64,000 nt of DNA, from positions 57,702,331 to 57,766,330 of the forward strand of contig JAVGWX010000009.1 in the NCBI GenBank assembly GCA_036924085.1, written 5' to 3'. Source of the DNA: Ariolimax columbianus (taxonomy: Eukaryota > Mollusca > Gastropoda > Stylommatophora > Arionidae). Shown here in pieces: positions 1-12,204 of this stretch (within the stretch, counting starts at the first letter, position 1; every line of letters starts with the position of its first letter). The notes under the pieces were generated by a model. That model saw only the letters and a list, made by a program, of their open reading frames with translations, was not told where the DNA came from and did not search any database. The position numbers and the translations under genes were made by a program.

Positions 1-460
1 TTACTCTACTCACTTGCTGTATGGAAAGACATGCTTCTCTCGGTGGATAGGCAATTCACAACATTCTGCTAGCATACACGGTCCTGGGCTTTTCTTTCTG
101 TCTTTCTTCATGTATAATCATTTCCTCTTAGTACCTTTTCCCTTTCTCGTCCCCATATATTTTTGAATCTACCTCTTCTTCTCTCTTCCTTTTAGGATTT
201 CATATATGAGTCTGTCTGGCTATGTTGGACGGTGCCTTCCGTAGCATATTACCTATCCAGCCCTATTTTCTTCTCTTAATTTGTAATTCCCATATGTCTT
301 CCTCACCATTTCTTGCCACTTTTCTAAGGATACTTACATGCACATGTATCTCTCTTATATCAGTAGCGGTTCGTGTGTTCAGGTGTCAGCCGACAACCTT
401 TGTAAATATCGATGGTTGTTAACGGTGTATATACAAACATGTTCTGTAGTCTGTTCTGAT
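1..460 (-). pseudogene. Degraded C-terminal end of a non-LTR reverse transcriptase
   Basis: On the - strand, around 330-200, a broken frame shows the pattern R-x-W-I/L-G-H...P-S-N-I-A-R-Q followed by a basic stretch near 180-130. This is the usual end of RTE-like polyproteins and resembles the better fragment at 25665-26135 (SNIARQARTWNPQG). Several stops interrupt it. Boundaries are uncertain. Confidence 0.3.
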
Positions 461-510
461 TTTGCCTGTTCGTCTTCAAATACTTTTCAAACACTATTGA
501 ATCCTTCTAA

Positions 511-786
511 AAAGCAAAGTAAAGTAACCCATAGCATTTCTGCCGAAGGGGTGTGAGATGTTAGCGATCTCACATTTCAAAGGCTCGGCTATATGATGGC
601 GGTAGCCATCTTCTCTCCCTCGCCACTTTTACTTCCCGGACTAAACCGGTACCCATTTAAGGCTGGGTCGATCCAGGATCCGTTGTGGTCTGAAAAAACG
701 TTTCCGCTTCTACTGGGGAATGAACCCATCACCACTCAGATGCGAAGCCAGAACGCTAACCACTGCGTTACGCCTTGTAGGCCACT
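511..786 (-). mobile_element. SINE-1 copy (tRNA-derived SINE)
   Basis: On the - strand this starts with a tRNA-like head (aacgcagtggttagcgttctgg) containing an RNA polymerase III A box. A B box (gggttcattcc) follows about 35 bases later. It continues through the family body (tcccgg, gagatggc, tgtgagatcgctaac) to a (gtaaa)n-like tail near 515-525. It is colinear with the copies at 38728, 44863 and 62301. Confidence 0.8.
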
Positions 787-790
787 ATAA

Positions 791-1972
791 AATGCATATG
801 ATATTTTTAGGACACAAATAATATGGGCTTTTTTTTTGGCAGAGAAAAATAATCTATGAACATGAATTGTTGTTCCTCAGTGTTGTTCCCCAAGATCGCG
901 TTGCAAAAATATTAGTCCTTCATTGTCCAGAAGCACATTAATTCTTGCTTCTTATGCATCTTTGAAACTACCAAACCTCCTCTCTCCAAAACCGTATTGA
1001 CTTAACAGAGTCCAAAAGAGTTATGAAAACATTCTTCTGCTCTTGCGTTGCAACGTAGTTTATTTCAAAGCCACGTTTAAAGACCAGATCGAGTCATATT
1101 GTAAGAAACAGTGTCTTGAATATAGGCTCGTAGAGTAAGAATAACATTAAACACAAAAAAGGCGTACATTTTACGATTTCAAAAACCTTTTTCTAAGCTT
1201 AAGTAAAACATAAATGGCACTGATTCGTTTGCTATGGACCAATTTTTTGTTTTGAGGTTAAAAGTAGCTCTCATTTCATCTATCCCGGCAGCTTTGTTGA
1301 TTTTCATTCAGTTAATTGCCTCGATAAGGTCTCCAATGAGGAAAGGTGTTCCCAGCGTAACGTATTATTGTACAGCTTCCATTCTGATTGTACAAGGAAG
1401 AATACAAAACATAGGGATGTCCGTGCGAAATTTGTGAAGCAAAAATAGTCATAAGAGATCACGGTACCCAGTACATTAACTCACCACTTTTCTATAAGAG
1501 CATCCTAACCATACCAAGAAAAACAATTATTATTTTAAACGTTTTCTAAGCCAAAATCTAAAAATTGAATTTATTGCATCCACTACATTAGCGTCTGAAA
1601 ACTCCTAGAATCTAGTTTCGGCGTTGCAATATTAAACATGCTCACAACAAAGCCAAATGCCACCAATGAGACGCTTTTAAAATTGATGACATCTTGTTAA
1701 AGCGACGACACCTATATTAAATCGGCGATATGCGTGTTGAACCGGTCTAGCTTTGGATTGGACCGGAAATATTTTTAAAGCAGTGTTGCTCACAGGCTGA
1801 GACAGTCAAGTGTCGTATTAATGATATGTCCAATGACTTGTTGGAATCCCACATTGATCGTCTGAGAAATACTCGCTATATTGTATTTCAGTTCTACTGT
1901 TTGTTAAAACTTTGTCCTTCTGGATACTCATGGCGAAGGCACTGATCTTTCAACCTCTGACCGTAGTCTTTT
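791..1972. other. No gene recognised
   Basis: AT-rich sequence with only short chance ORFs. I recognise no exon, RNA gene or named repeat here. Confidence 0.5.
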
Positions 1973-1983
1973 AGATTATATCA

Positions 1984-3344
1984 CACACAAAGAATGGCAA
2001 TCATGAGGAAACTTGCTCGTACAAGCTGGGGAGGAGACGAAAGAATATGAAGAAACTGTACACTGGAAGAGTGAGACCAGTTCTCAAGTATGGCATTGCG
2101 GCATGGACAAAAGCAGCAAAGGCGAACTTTGATAAAATTAGCAAACTTCAAAACCAAGCCATCGGAGCTATAATAGGAGACATGAAGTCAACGCCAATTA
2201 TAGAACTTGAAAAGATTACAAATCTGCAATCCATGATCCACAGAAGAGACTACAGAGCCCAGCAACAAGCAGAGAAACTAAGAAGACTGACATACCACCC
2301 AATGCATACCAGACTAAATAGATTTGGAAATGGGAAATTAAAGCGGAGAAACTTTGCAGAAATAGTCAAAGCAAAGATGAGCGAAGGCCATATGAACACC
2401 ATAACAACACCAAAGCCCATCCCTACTGTACGCAAACCCACATAGAAGCAGTATATCATTCCGGAGGTGGTAGAAAATATACCAGGTATTGGAAACAAGA
2501 ACAGCCAGACTGAAAAAGAAAGAAGAGACATAACCCTGAGGTACATAGGGGAGAACTACCCAAGCATGGACTGGATCCATGCATACACCGACGGTTCTGT
2601 AACAAACATAACACAGAATGGAGGGGCAGGGATATTCCTGAGCCTAACAAATGGTAGAAAAATAACACTGTCAGTGGCAACTGGAAAATTCTCAAGCAAT
2701 TTCAGAGCGGAGACAGAGGCACTGAAGGCTGCAGTAAAAGCAATGCTGACAGGCGAAAGCAATGAAAGCCAGATAGTCCTGTTTACAGATGCCCTGGCCG
2801 TGGTTACAGCACTAAAAAGACAGAAACATACTGAACTTAATGATTTAAGAGCAGTACTCTGTCAACTATGCTAGCAGTCCGCACCAAGGCAACGAGGAGG
2901 CAGACATACTGGCAAAAGAAGGTGCAAGACTACCACAACCAGATTCTAGTGTGACCTACGAAAAGTCCAAAAGGTTTATTAGGGCCAGATACATGGCCAA
3001 ATGGGAAACAGAACATACTGGCTAAACAAAAAATGATGCCTACTACCAGTTGAACAGAAGAGAGCAGGTCGTGGTCTTCAGACTCCGCACAGGCCACAAT
3101 AGACTGAGGTACCATCTATTCAATAAACTGAAGATAGGTGGCACTGACGAATCCACTTGTGGTACAGGGAAAATGACCGCTGAACATCTGCTGCAAAATT
3201 GCCCGACATACGAGGACCAGAGAAAGCACATGTGGCCATCACCAGTGCCAACACTAGACAAGATCTATGGCATTATCGACAGCCTCAGGATGACAACTGC
3301 TTTCTTCGAACAAATTCAAGTTGACGTCTGACAGAAGAAGAAGA
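1984..3344 (+). mobile_element. LINE-A copy 1, 5'-truncated and degraded
   Basis: An I-superfamily non-LTR retrotransposon fragment. Three broken frames follow the order of the intact copies: the region after the RT palm (2047-2445, KKLYTGRVRPVLKYGIAAW), RNase H (2467-2874, with YTDGS and FRAETEAL), and the C-terminal CCHC-like end (3050-3331, EHLLQNCPTY). It ends in (gaa)n. An 11-bp target-site duplication agattatatca occurs at 1973-1983 and 3345-3355. Stops and indels, such as the loss of the WVPSH block near 2875, make it non-functional. Confidence 0.88.
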
Positions 3345-3378
3345 AGATTATATCAGGAAGTTTTGGCCAGTGTATGGA

Positions 3379-3395
3379 TGTGTGTGTGTGTGTGT
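3379..3395. repeat. (TG)n microsatellite
   Basis: About eight TG repeats. They lie at the 3' edge of the RTE-type element that runs leftward from here. Confidence 0.6.
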
Positions 3396-6050
3396 CATAA
3401 TCATAAGGTGATCTGTCGGTTAGCGTTAGCGATCATGGACATCCATGCACTTCTATCACGTGTGTCGTTTACTAACTCTGTTGTTGATTGTCACCCATAC
3501 CATTCTCTTCGTCTGTCCAGCATTTTCTTTCTCGGCCTGCCTTCTCCTGTCTCTCTTTCCTGCTATAGGATGACTGTCTTGTTCTGATCCTTGCAATAAG
3601 TTGTCTTTGTGTCTGTGCCTCCTAGACTACTGTATCATTAGTCTTCTTTGCAGTACATGGGATCCGCAGCATTCTTTTGTAAAACCACATTTTAGTTGCT
3701 TCCAAAGATGTAACTGCGTATTTACTAATTGTCCATAATTCACGGCCATATATCAGTACTGGTTCCACCTAGCATCCAAGGACTCTGCTTCATCAGTTCC
3801 AGCGACAAGGTTTTGTTGCACAATATTTCTGTCATGGTCCGGAAGACCAATTTTCCTTGGACTATTCCGCATTTGATTTCAAAATTGCATCTTCCATCTG
3901 ATGTTATGTATGTGACTAGGTACTTAAACGTGCTAACTTGTCTCAATTCGGCCCCCTTCGTTTTGACACAGCATTTTTAGAAAGTCCAGATTCTTCGTGA
4001 CTACCATCACTTACTATTTCTTTATTTTCAAGTTGAGGCCTTTGTTTTCACATTGCTGAACTACCATGTCTACAATTTCTTGCAAGTTGGTTTCATTCTG
4101 GGCTATCAACACAATATCATCATGATATCGTAGATTATTTATGTTCTGTCCGGCAATTGATATTCCTAGCATTGTCTGTGTGTCTCTCAAGATGAACACG
4201 CTGTATAGAAAACAGGTCGGGGAACAGAACACAACCTTCCCTCACTCCCCCCTTTTATCTGTTTATAATCTCCCACTTGATTGTTAATTTTTATAGCCGC
4301 CCAATACATATTTTGAATAATCCTGAGATCCATACCATTAATTTGCAAATATTTCCACATTTTGGTGAGCTTCATATGTTTTAGCCTGTCGAATATTTTA
4401 TCATAATCTATGAAACACAGATATACGTCGACTTTCATCTCAATGGCTTTCTCGATTATCGTTCTTATAATGTATATGACGTTGTTTGTGCCCTTGCTTT
4501 CTATGAGCCCGCACTGCTCATCACCAATTTCTGGTTTTATTTTACTCCTCATCCTTCTCATGATGATTCGCAATAGTATATCGTGACTCATGAGACTGAT
4601 AGTGCGGTGTTCCTCGCATCCAATGGCTCGTGTATTTTCAATAGAGCTATGAGCGTAGCCGTCATTAAATCTTTCGGATATATCCTCAATCTTAAATATC
4701 ATTCAACAATCCTGTTATCTCATTTATCCCCAAAACTCTCATGGCCGTAATTTCTTTTATTCTTATGCTATCTGGCACTGGGGCCTTTCCTCTCGTTATA
4801 TTCTGTATTGCATCATCTACCTTTGTCACCAGTATTGATGGGTAATCACATTCGACTTGTTCAATTAAGTCTGGTCTGTCATCATCGTACAATTCGCCGA
4901 TTTACTCTGTCCATCTTCCAACTAGATCATCCTGTCCCATTCGCACTGTCCCACCCTTTCCTTTCAAGCATCCTTCTTCTTCTTCTTCGTTCGTTCTCAA
5001 TCTCCCACTACCAAACCCTGAAAGGGTGAGTAGCAGAATGTAGTCCAGAGAACGGAAAGCGTTGTGTCGTAGTTTACAGCTTGACTGCGATATTTGCACC
5101 TTTCGGTCCAACACTCCGACTTCAGTAAGCATTTTTTTAGTACCGGGCTAGCATTCCCTCTTCGATCCCTTCTCCTTAGCCAGTCTGCCCTACTGCAGCC
5201 TGTTATCCAGGATCACCGCGTGGAGGTGTAGAAGGGTCTTGGCAGCTATGGTTCGCTGGCCCTGACGCTAGCAGTCAGCTATGGATCGCTGACCACTGCA
5301 GCTCATGTGCTGCTCAGCATCTTGATCCCCTTTCAAGCATCCAGTAGACGCGCGTGTTCACCTCCCTGTTATTTCATTTACTCTTTTATACATGGAGTTC
5401 GTGTCTGTCTTGTGTTGTATTTCCATCTCTATACAATTCCGTTCTAATCAATTCCATTTTTCTCTCTTGCATTTTATTCTTATTTCTTCATTTTAATTGG
5501 TCATATTTTTTACCTATTATGTTTACTCTTCCTTCTCTCCTCCAATAATTGCAATATTTCACCAGTCATTCATTTTTCTTTGCACGGTGTTTAGATGTCT
5601 GTTGTATTGACTCCTATAGCAAGTCCTATTGTTCCTCAATGCTCTGTATTTTTGCTGCTGTTCTGTACCTAATATGTATTGCAACGTTATATCTCTCTCT
5701 TTCTCTCTGATTTAAGCAGGGATATTTCTAACTTCATATTTCGTGTCGCCCGCTTTATGTTCTTTAAATTTACTCCTACTTTGGCTGTTAGTGGCACATG
5801 ATTCCTATAACAGTCCGCTTCTTGTCTTGTTTTTGCCGAAACAAGCCATTTTTGAATCTTCTGGATATCAGTATGTAATCAATTTGATTGGGCACACTTC
5901 CAATAACTTTTCCACGTCCAAAGACGCCTATGTCGTTGTTTGAATCATGTGTTTCCTACGATCATTTCATATACTTTGGCCCATTCTAGTCTATTCCCCC
6001 TCTCGTTCTATTCGTCCAGTCCATATCCTCCAGTAACGTTTTCCTCCTTT
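3396..6050 (-). mobile_element. Degenerate RTE-type LINE, split by a Rep-C insertion
   Basis: Read leftward, fragments in order are: an endonuclease end near 5990-5750 (RLWTWKS, QIDYI-like); a linker near 5450-5350; WTE.IGELYDDDRPDLIEQ near 4920-4850; GKAPVPDSIRIKEI; RT blocks at 4702-4187 (HRTISLMSH, DEQCGLIESKGTNNVIY, VYLCFIDYDKIFDRLKH, IQNMYW); NINNLRYHDDIVLIAQNETN at 4140-4080 (normally YADD); then FKYLVTYITSDG and a MWFYKRML-like end near 3690-3600. Many stops are present. The catalytic box is altered to YHDD. Rep-C sits inside it at 4974-5328. Confidence 0.75.
4974..5328 (-). mobile_element. Rep-C copy 1 (SINE-like), full length
   Basis: An approximately 355-bp repeat with a 14-bp target-site duplication cctttcaagcatcc at 4960-4973 and 5329-5342. 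Its 5' end (at 5328) reads ggatcaagatgctgagcagc, the same start as the 6859, 44929 and 49324 copies. Its 3' end is gaacgaacgaa plus (gaa)n. It interrupts the RTE-type relic. Confidence 0.85.
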
Positions 6051-6560
6051 TTGGATTTTTATTTGTGTAATTGTGTTAGTATTGTTGATGTTGTTTTTAA
6101 TCCAGCAGCATCCGGGCTCTCGCCCCTCGGCCCAATGCCATGTAATGGTATCTGTGTGTGTTTATCAGCTGTTGTCGTTTCACACAAAGTGTTCCATTTA
6201 TCTGGCCTCGGAGGAAGATGTATTTTCCTAACATCGTTGAGAGCTTAGTACTCAAAGAGATGATGATCAACGTTTTCATATGGGTATGTACACAGCTGTC
6301 ACTCAGGAGTATGTTGTAGCTGGATTCTGTTCAGGTGCTTGTTAAGTGAGATTTATGTTTTCAGTCGGAAAATGGGGATCTGATCCTTTCTTGTGAGCTG
6401 ATTTATACTGTAGTTTAGGGTTCGGGCTTGCTATACGCCTGTAGATCTCCCTCCTCGTATTCCCCATGGTCCATTTGTTCAACAAAGTTTCTTTATTTGC
6501 TGTTCTTATAAGGTGTTTGACTGTTTATAAAGCTGTTGCTGTGTGTGGCTGTTCCTGTAT
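6051..6560. other. No gene recognised
   Basis: No exon or named repeat seen. The sequence may be flank of the neighbouring RTE relic. Confidence 0.4.
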
Positions 6561-6665
6561 TGATCCCTTCATTATTGATCCCTTCATTATTGATCCCTTC
6601 ATTATTGATCCCTTCATTATTGATCCCTTCATTATTGATCCCTTCATTATTGATCCCTTCATTAT
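6561..6665 (+). repeat. 15-bp minisatellite, 7 perfect units
   Basis: Unit tgatcccttcattat repeated seven times without change, followed by a partial diverged unit (tgaccc). Because the unit is a multiple of 3 it creates a long open frame of repeating I-I-D-P-F. I regard this as non-coding. Confidence 0.95.
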
Positions 6666-6858
6666 TGACCCATGTCTGCCTTGTCATTTCCAGGTTTGTT
6701 CGAGTGTCCTGGGGTCATTTATAGAGTTACTTTGACAAAATGGGAGAGGCGGTGGTGATAATGTGATCAATGTAAAGAGATATTTGAATAAGAGCAGGTC
6801 TAACAAGCATGACAGCAACTTCTAATGCTTGAAGAACTGGCATCGAATCTGCGAAAAT

Positions 6859-7274
6859 GGGACCAAGATGCTGAGCAGCACATGAGCTGCAGTGGTCAGT
6901 GACCCATAGCTGACTGCTAGCGTCAGGGCTAGCGAACCAGATCTGCCAAGACCCTTCTACACCTCCACGCGGTGATCCTGGATAACAGGCTGCAGCAGGG
7001 CAGACTGGCCAAGGAGAAGGGATCGAAGAGGGAATGCTGACCCAGTACTCAAAAAATGCTTGCTGAAGTCGGATGTGTTGGACCGAAAGGTGCAAATATC
7101 GCAGCCAAGCTGTAAACTACAACACAAGGCATTCCGTTCTCTGGACTACATTCTGCTACTTACCCTTTCAGGGTTTGGTAGTGGGAGATTGAGAGAGAAG
7201 AAGAAGAAGAAGAAGAAGAAGAAGAAGAAGAAGAAGAAGAAGAAGAAGAAGAAGAAGAAGAAGAAGAAGAAGAA
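6859..7274 (+). mobile_element. Rep-C copy 2 with a long (GAA)n tail
   Basis: Starts gggaccaagatgctgagcag and ends in about 26 uninterrupted GAA/AAG triplets (7197-7274). The flanking target-site duplication is gaatctgcgaaaat at 6845-6858 and 7275-7288. It is full length relative to the other copies. The body shares tggaccgaaaggtgcaaat and ttctggactacattctgct with them. Confidence 0.88.
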
Positions 7275-7499
7275 GAATCTGCGAAAATAACAATGTTTTT
7301 GGCATTTGAAAGACATCAAAAACTATCATCAGCGGCTTCAAGTGAGTGATTTTAGCTTCATAGTTGGACACACCTCCTTGCAAGTATCAGACAACTCATC
7401 ATCGGAATCGTCCACGTATTTTATACAAAAAACGTCATAACCTGCTTTGATGGTGGCTTTAAATGCAGACAATAATAAAAATAAAAATAATAATATTCG

Positions 7500-7875
7500 C
7501 TTATGCGTATGAGGCCCGTTGCGTTGGTCGGCCACATCCATGACCCACTGCTGTGGCGTGGTTCTAGGCCTCGTTCAGGAAGGAGAATTAATATCTGCTG
7601 GAGACATACTATGAGGGGCCGGCCTCTTCTGCGCCACTAGCCGGTCGGGGGGAAGACTTTTGGCGGTGAGAAACGACTTGTGTAGGATCTTGTGGACCGG
7701 GGTTTCCTGGTTCAGCCTTACATTATGACCGAACAATGAAACTCGGCGGTGGTCAAGTGTTTCTGAGATTAGAAGGAGGCCTGTTTTAGTAAAGACCTCC
7801 ACGTTGCGGATATGGTCATGTCATGGGATGCCCAGGATACGCCGCTGTTTGCGCACGTGGAAGACCTTTAGTCTC
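7500..7875 (-). pseudogene. 3' fragment of a non-LTR RT polyprotein
   Basis: The - strand frame at 7802-7575 contains ISETLDHRRVSLFGHNVRLN followed by ETPVHKIL and a Pro/Arg-rich stretch. This is the typical tail of one widespread invertebrate LINE class (RRxSLFGHxxRL). The frame is interrupted and the N-terminal part is missing. Confidence 0.5.
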
Positions 7876-7879
7876 AACA

Positions 7880-8520
7880 TGTCATGCTTTAGTAATGCAG
7901 ATCCACCAGTATAAAAATGTATCCATTCACCGAGAAAGACATCAATAGTTCCATGAGCGGCTCGCATGTCTTCATTGCTCCCCTAATAAAGCGTAGAGGA
8001 CTATTTTGCACCCTGTCCATGAATTCCAAGTTAGATTTTGAACAAGTTATTAGGAACGCGCTATTATATTCTATTGATGAGCGCACATAACCAAGGCATA
8101 AGTGTCTCAAAGTATCCTTTTCTGATCCCCATGATGTACTAGCAAGCCTATTTTAGAGATGTAGACGTCTCACAGCTTTATTCTTCACATTCTGGATGTG
8201 ATTCTTGAAGTTGAGTTGTCAGTGAAGCGTGACTCCCAGATATTTAGGGTGTTTCTTCTCTAATCAATTGGTGCTCCTCTAATCACAAAATTACATTTTG
8301 TTTGGCAAAATTGTGGCTCTTGGTGAAGATGGTATACACTGTCTTTTCACAGTTGATTTTCAGTTTCCATGTTTGGCAGTAGTCATGTAGTCTCCTCAGG
8401 TCTCCAAATAGCCTTCGTGTCACACTTTCATTGGCGTCAAGGCTCAGTCGAATAGCCAGGTCATCAGCATACAGAGCTTTTTTGTTGGTAGCAGGACATA
8501 CGTTTTTCATTTTTAGTCAA
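7880..8520 (-). pseudogene. RT palm and thumb fragment of an I-type LINE
   Basis: The - strand frame at 8510-8283 has ALYADDLAIRLSLDANES, i.e. the YADD catalytic box, then KLKINCEKTVYTIF. After a break, 8110-7889 has HLCLGYVRSSIEYNSAFLI, the RT thumb region. The order is RT then thumb on the - strand. No RNase H is joined to it; the RNase H fragment to the right is a separate piece. Confidence 0.6.
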
Positions 8521-8616
8521 TTTCTGTAGTGCCATGACGATTCTTCTATTTTTTCTTTCTTTTTGCGGGAAGTAACTTGTGTTGTTGCTTATAGTAAAGA
8601 TATTCAAAGCACGTGA

Positions 8617-9095
8617 TGTCCTTCTTCTTCTTCCGTTCGCTTTACAATATTGTCTAAATCTGCAATGTTGTCTCTTGTATAAACTTCACTGTCTTTTGTA
8701 GTTCACATACAGGTCCATAAAGTTTCTCTTCCAGTGTTGTTTCTATGGGCCAGTAAGTTTTTCTATGTATATCATATGTAGTATGTGCTCTGCTGTCTGG
8801 GATGCCTGTCCGCATGTACACATGGCTGATTTGCCAATTTCATTTTTGTGTACATGCGGAGTAGGTTGTGTCCTGTTCTAAGGCGCAACACAACAGTTTG
8901 CTCTTGTCTGTTCATGGTATGGTAATCGTCTGGTGTTACTGTTGGTGGCTTTCTGATTGATTTGATCATCCTTATCTTCTCTTGGTATGTAACTGGCACA
9001 TCTGGTTGCTCGTCTGCAGCACCCTCCTTTGCCAGTCGATCTGCTCTCTCGTTTCCTGGTACTCCACAATGAGAAGGTATCCACTGCATGACGGC
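8617..9095 (-). pseudogene. RNase H and C-terminal fragment of an I-type LINE
   Basis: The - strand frame 9089-8772 begins MQWIPSHCGVPGNERADRLA, the last RNase H catalytic block (SH...ERAD). It is followed by RQEQTVVLRLRTGHN and a damaged Cys/His end. The 3' end is gaacggaagaagaagaag at about 8617-8645, i.e. a (GAA)n tail like LINE-A. It is related to LINE-A but clearly a different, older family. Confidence 0.6.
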
Positions 9096-9179
9096 AGTGT
9101 TTCTTGATTAAATAATTTGCTGTATTGTGTTTATATTTAGTGTTACTTTAATTTGTTTAGAGTGTGTAGAGTCCAATAG

Positions 9180-9272
9180 AATAGAGCAGACCCCTTTACC
9201 GTCTGCGACAGAGCTCCACCAAATCAACCGGCTCTGGTACACTAGTATAAAGACGTTAAGTTAAGTTAAGAC
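9180..9272 (+). repeat. LINE-B-like 3' tail fragment
   Basis: Ends ctagtataaagacgttaagttaagttaag, identical to the LINE-B terminus. Upstream sequence is not LINE-B body, so this is either a very short insertion or a related family. Confidence 0.5.
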
Positions 9273-9690
9273 GATATCCGCAATTAAGGAAAGTTCTCGA
9301 ACGGCTGAAAACGACGGTTTGGAAACACTGTTGTATCTTTTCTCGCTTGAATCTACGAACGTCTACCGTTGTTCGATCTTTCACTATTTTCGGCTTGACT
9401 CGACAGTTAAACATAACTAAATCATGATCTCTGCATATGTCAGTACGGTTAAATATTATTATCTTAGATATATTTATCCCAGAATAAAATCGTTTGTGTA
9501 ATACGATATAGTTATTTTAATTGTGATATAACTCAATGGGTACATGCCATGTATGTCGCTCCGATGTTTTATATATTCCAAATGAGTTTACATGTAATAT
9601 AAATCAGAAATCAGAAATGTTGTACACGCTGCACCCTTCAACAAATGTTCCGGACCTGGTGAAATTCCTGTTTAATTATTTAAAGCAGCT
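9273..9690. other. No gene recognised
   Basis: AT-rich sequence without recognisable exons or repeats. Confidence 0.4.
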
Positions 9691-10867
9691 TATGAGTTAG
9701 GGATACTTTCGCTCAAAAGATTGTGCAACCTTGTATGGATTACACTGGAAATGACAAAAGCTTGGTGATATGCAATAATAACTTCAATTAGAAAAAAGAA
9801 AGGTAGCAAAAGAGAAGGTATATAATGGAAAGGAATATCGCTAATGTGCCACACTTGCAAAATATTGTGTAAGATCATGAAAGAAGATTACGCTACATCA
9901 TCGAACCACAATTCAACGATACGCTGGTGGTTTTTTTAGAAAGAAAAGAAACTGTACTGATGCAATATTTACTCTCAGACAATTGGTGAAGAAAGCAATC
10001 GAATACGATCAGGACCTGTGTGTTGAGTTTGTAGATCAAGGAAAAGCTTTCTATCGGATAGATAAACAACATTTATGGAAAATATTGCCACACTATGAAG
10101 TAAATGATCAAATAATAAATATAACAACAGTTTTTACATTGATAGGCAGTGCTCACCTAGAACAATAACCAGATTCTCTGAAAAATGTAATGTCAAATCT
10201 AGAATACGGCAAGGATATGCACTATCCTCTTTGTTGCTCATATCATATATGTAGACAACATATGTAAAACAGCCAATCCAAATAAAGAAAACAACGTTAG
10301 AGAACTCTTAACTGAACTTATTTTCGCAGACGTTGAAGCTGTCATAGCAACTTCAGAAATACAATTCCAACAACATACTAACAAACTATATACAACCTGT
10401 AAATAATACATCATAACAATCAACATAGAAAAAACAAGTTATGAAACAATCTAGACGAGGAGGAGAAACCAATATCTTACCTGAAAAGCAGTAAATCAAA
10501 AAGGTGAAAGATTTTACATACTTTAGTAGCACGATAACAACAGACGGAAGAATCATAGCAGAAAACCAGTAAATATGCAATAAGGCAAATCAAATTATGA
10601 GATAAGTATCACCAATACTTGATTGCAAACATGCGACAACAACTACAAAAAGAGCTTTAAGCAATACAATTTTCGTCCTGACATTGCACTATCAATGTCA
10701 AAATTGGACACTAATAACAAATGGAAACAAGACAAATTGTAACAACAGAAATGAAACACCTACGCCTACGAAGAATGCTGGATGTAACAAGAAGAGACAA
10801 GATCAGGAGACTGGTAGAAACACCAGTATTAGACTATATTAAAAGAGAACAGCAAAAATGGTTTGGA
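9690..10867 (+). pseudogene. Degenerate RTE-like LINE (RTE-F), + copy
   Basis: Successive broken frames read: a region near 9830-9960 resembling ...LCKIM...; LRQLVKKAIEYDQDLCVEFV at about 9975; KAFYRIDKQHLWKIL; an ICKTANP-like block near 10255 with a damaged catalytic box; EIQLQQ; then ...KQIVTTEMKHLRLRRMLDVT and WFGH at 10721-10866. It stops abruptly where the - strand LINE-A copy begins. The same family recurs on the - strand at 21180-21895 and 24405-24620. Confidence 0.6.
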
Positions 10868-11887
10868 CACTTCTTCTTCTTCTTCATCGTACGCAGTCAG
10901 ACAGTAACCATTATTTTTTCGAAAAAGGCAGCGGTCATCCTGAGGCTGTCGACACTGCCATAGAGCTTGTCTAGTGTTGCCACTGGTGATGGCCACATCT
11001 GCTCTCTCTGATCCTCGTATGTCGTGCAGTTTTGCAGCAAATGCTCAGCGGTCATTTTCCCGGTACCGCACGGGCATTCGTCGGTGCCACCTATCTTCAA
11101 TTTGTTGAATAGGTGGTACCTCAGTCTTTTGTGGCCAGTGCGAAGTCTGAAGACCACGACCTGCTCTCTCAACTGGTAATAGGCATCGTTTTTGGTGTAG
11201 CCAGTATGTTCGGTTTCCCATTTGGTCATGTATCTAGCTCTAATAAGCCGTTTTGACTCTTCGTATGTCATACTAGTATCTGGTTGTGGTAGTTTTGCAC
11301 CTTCTTTTGCCAGTCTGTCTGCCTCCTCGTTGCCTTGGATGTTGCAGTGAGATGGAACCCACTGCCCGACTACCCTTTTTGGTGCGGACTGCTAGCATAG
11401 TTGACAGAGTACTGCTCTTAAATCATTACGTTCAGTATTTTTCTGGCTTTTTAGTGCTGTGACTACGGCTAGAGCATCTGTAAGCAGGACTATATGGCTT
11501 TCATTCCTTTTACCTGTCACCATTTCTTCCACTGCCGCCCTCAGTGCCTCTGCCTCCGCTCTGAAATTGCTTGTGTATTTTCCAGTAGCGAATGACAGTG
11601 TTATTTTTCTGCCATTTGGTAGGTTCAGAAATGCTCCTGCCCCTCCGTTCTGTGTTGTATTTGTTACGGACCGTCGGTGTGTGCATGGGTCCAATCCATG
11701 CTTGGATAGTTTTCCGTTATGTAACTCAGGGTAGTATCTCTTCTTTCTTTTTCAGACTGGCAGTTTTTGTTTCCAATACCTGGTATATTTTCTACCACCT
11801 CTGGAAATATATGGTGCCTCCAGGTAGGTTTTCGTACAGTAGGGATGGGCTTTGGTGTTAGTGCGTTCATGGGGTTTTCGTGCATCC
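10868..11887 (-). mobile_element. LINE-A copy 2, 5'-truncated, partly open
   Basis: Contains RNase H (11694-11392: TQNGGAGAFLNLPNGR, RAEAEALRAAVEE, LLTDALAVV) and the C-terminal part with CPCGTGKMTAEHLLQNC (11271-10897). The YTDGS block is mutated and the frame breaks near 11390. The 3' tail is tgcgtacgatgaagaagaagaag at about 10868-10895. I see no target-site duplication. Confidence 0.85.
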
Positions 11888-12010
11888 TTTTTTTTTTGCT
11901 AGGCCTAAAAAGTTGGGTTCCAGATTAATCTGGGAAAGTAAAGGCTGATACTGACCACGTCGCCTCTAGTGTTCATACAGTCAAGAAAAATAAGGTCCTG
12001 ACACCTATTT
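11888..12010 (+). repeat. Fragment of the SINE also seen at 58508/61271
   Basis: tctgggaaagtaaagg...gacca...cctctagtgt resembles 61283-61345. Only the 3' part is present. Confidence 0.35.
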
Positions 12011-12204
12011 TATTTCTCTAAAATGGACATGTTAATAGGATCTCTACATCCTTTTATTTTTACAAAACGGAAAAAAACTAAAAAAACCTTAATTTTTTAT
12101 TTTTATTTTAAAAAATACTTCTTGTTTATACGCATCACTGCATTGCATGTTCACTCGTCATTCGCTAACCTGTTGATATGAAGAGGTCATTTTGATTTGT
12201 AAAA

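Noticed and set aside
6466..6735. ORF with repeating IIDPF as a secreted or ice-binding-type repeat protein
   Set aside because: Product of a perfect 15-bp minisatellite; flanking codons have no recognisable features and the reverse strand is open as well.
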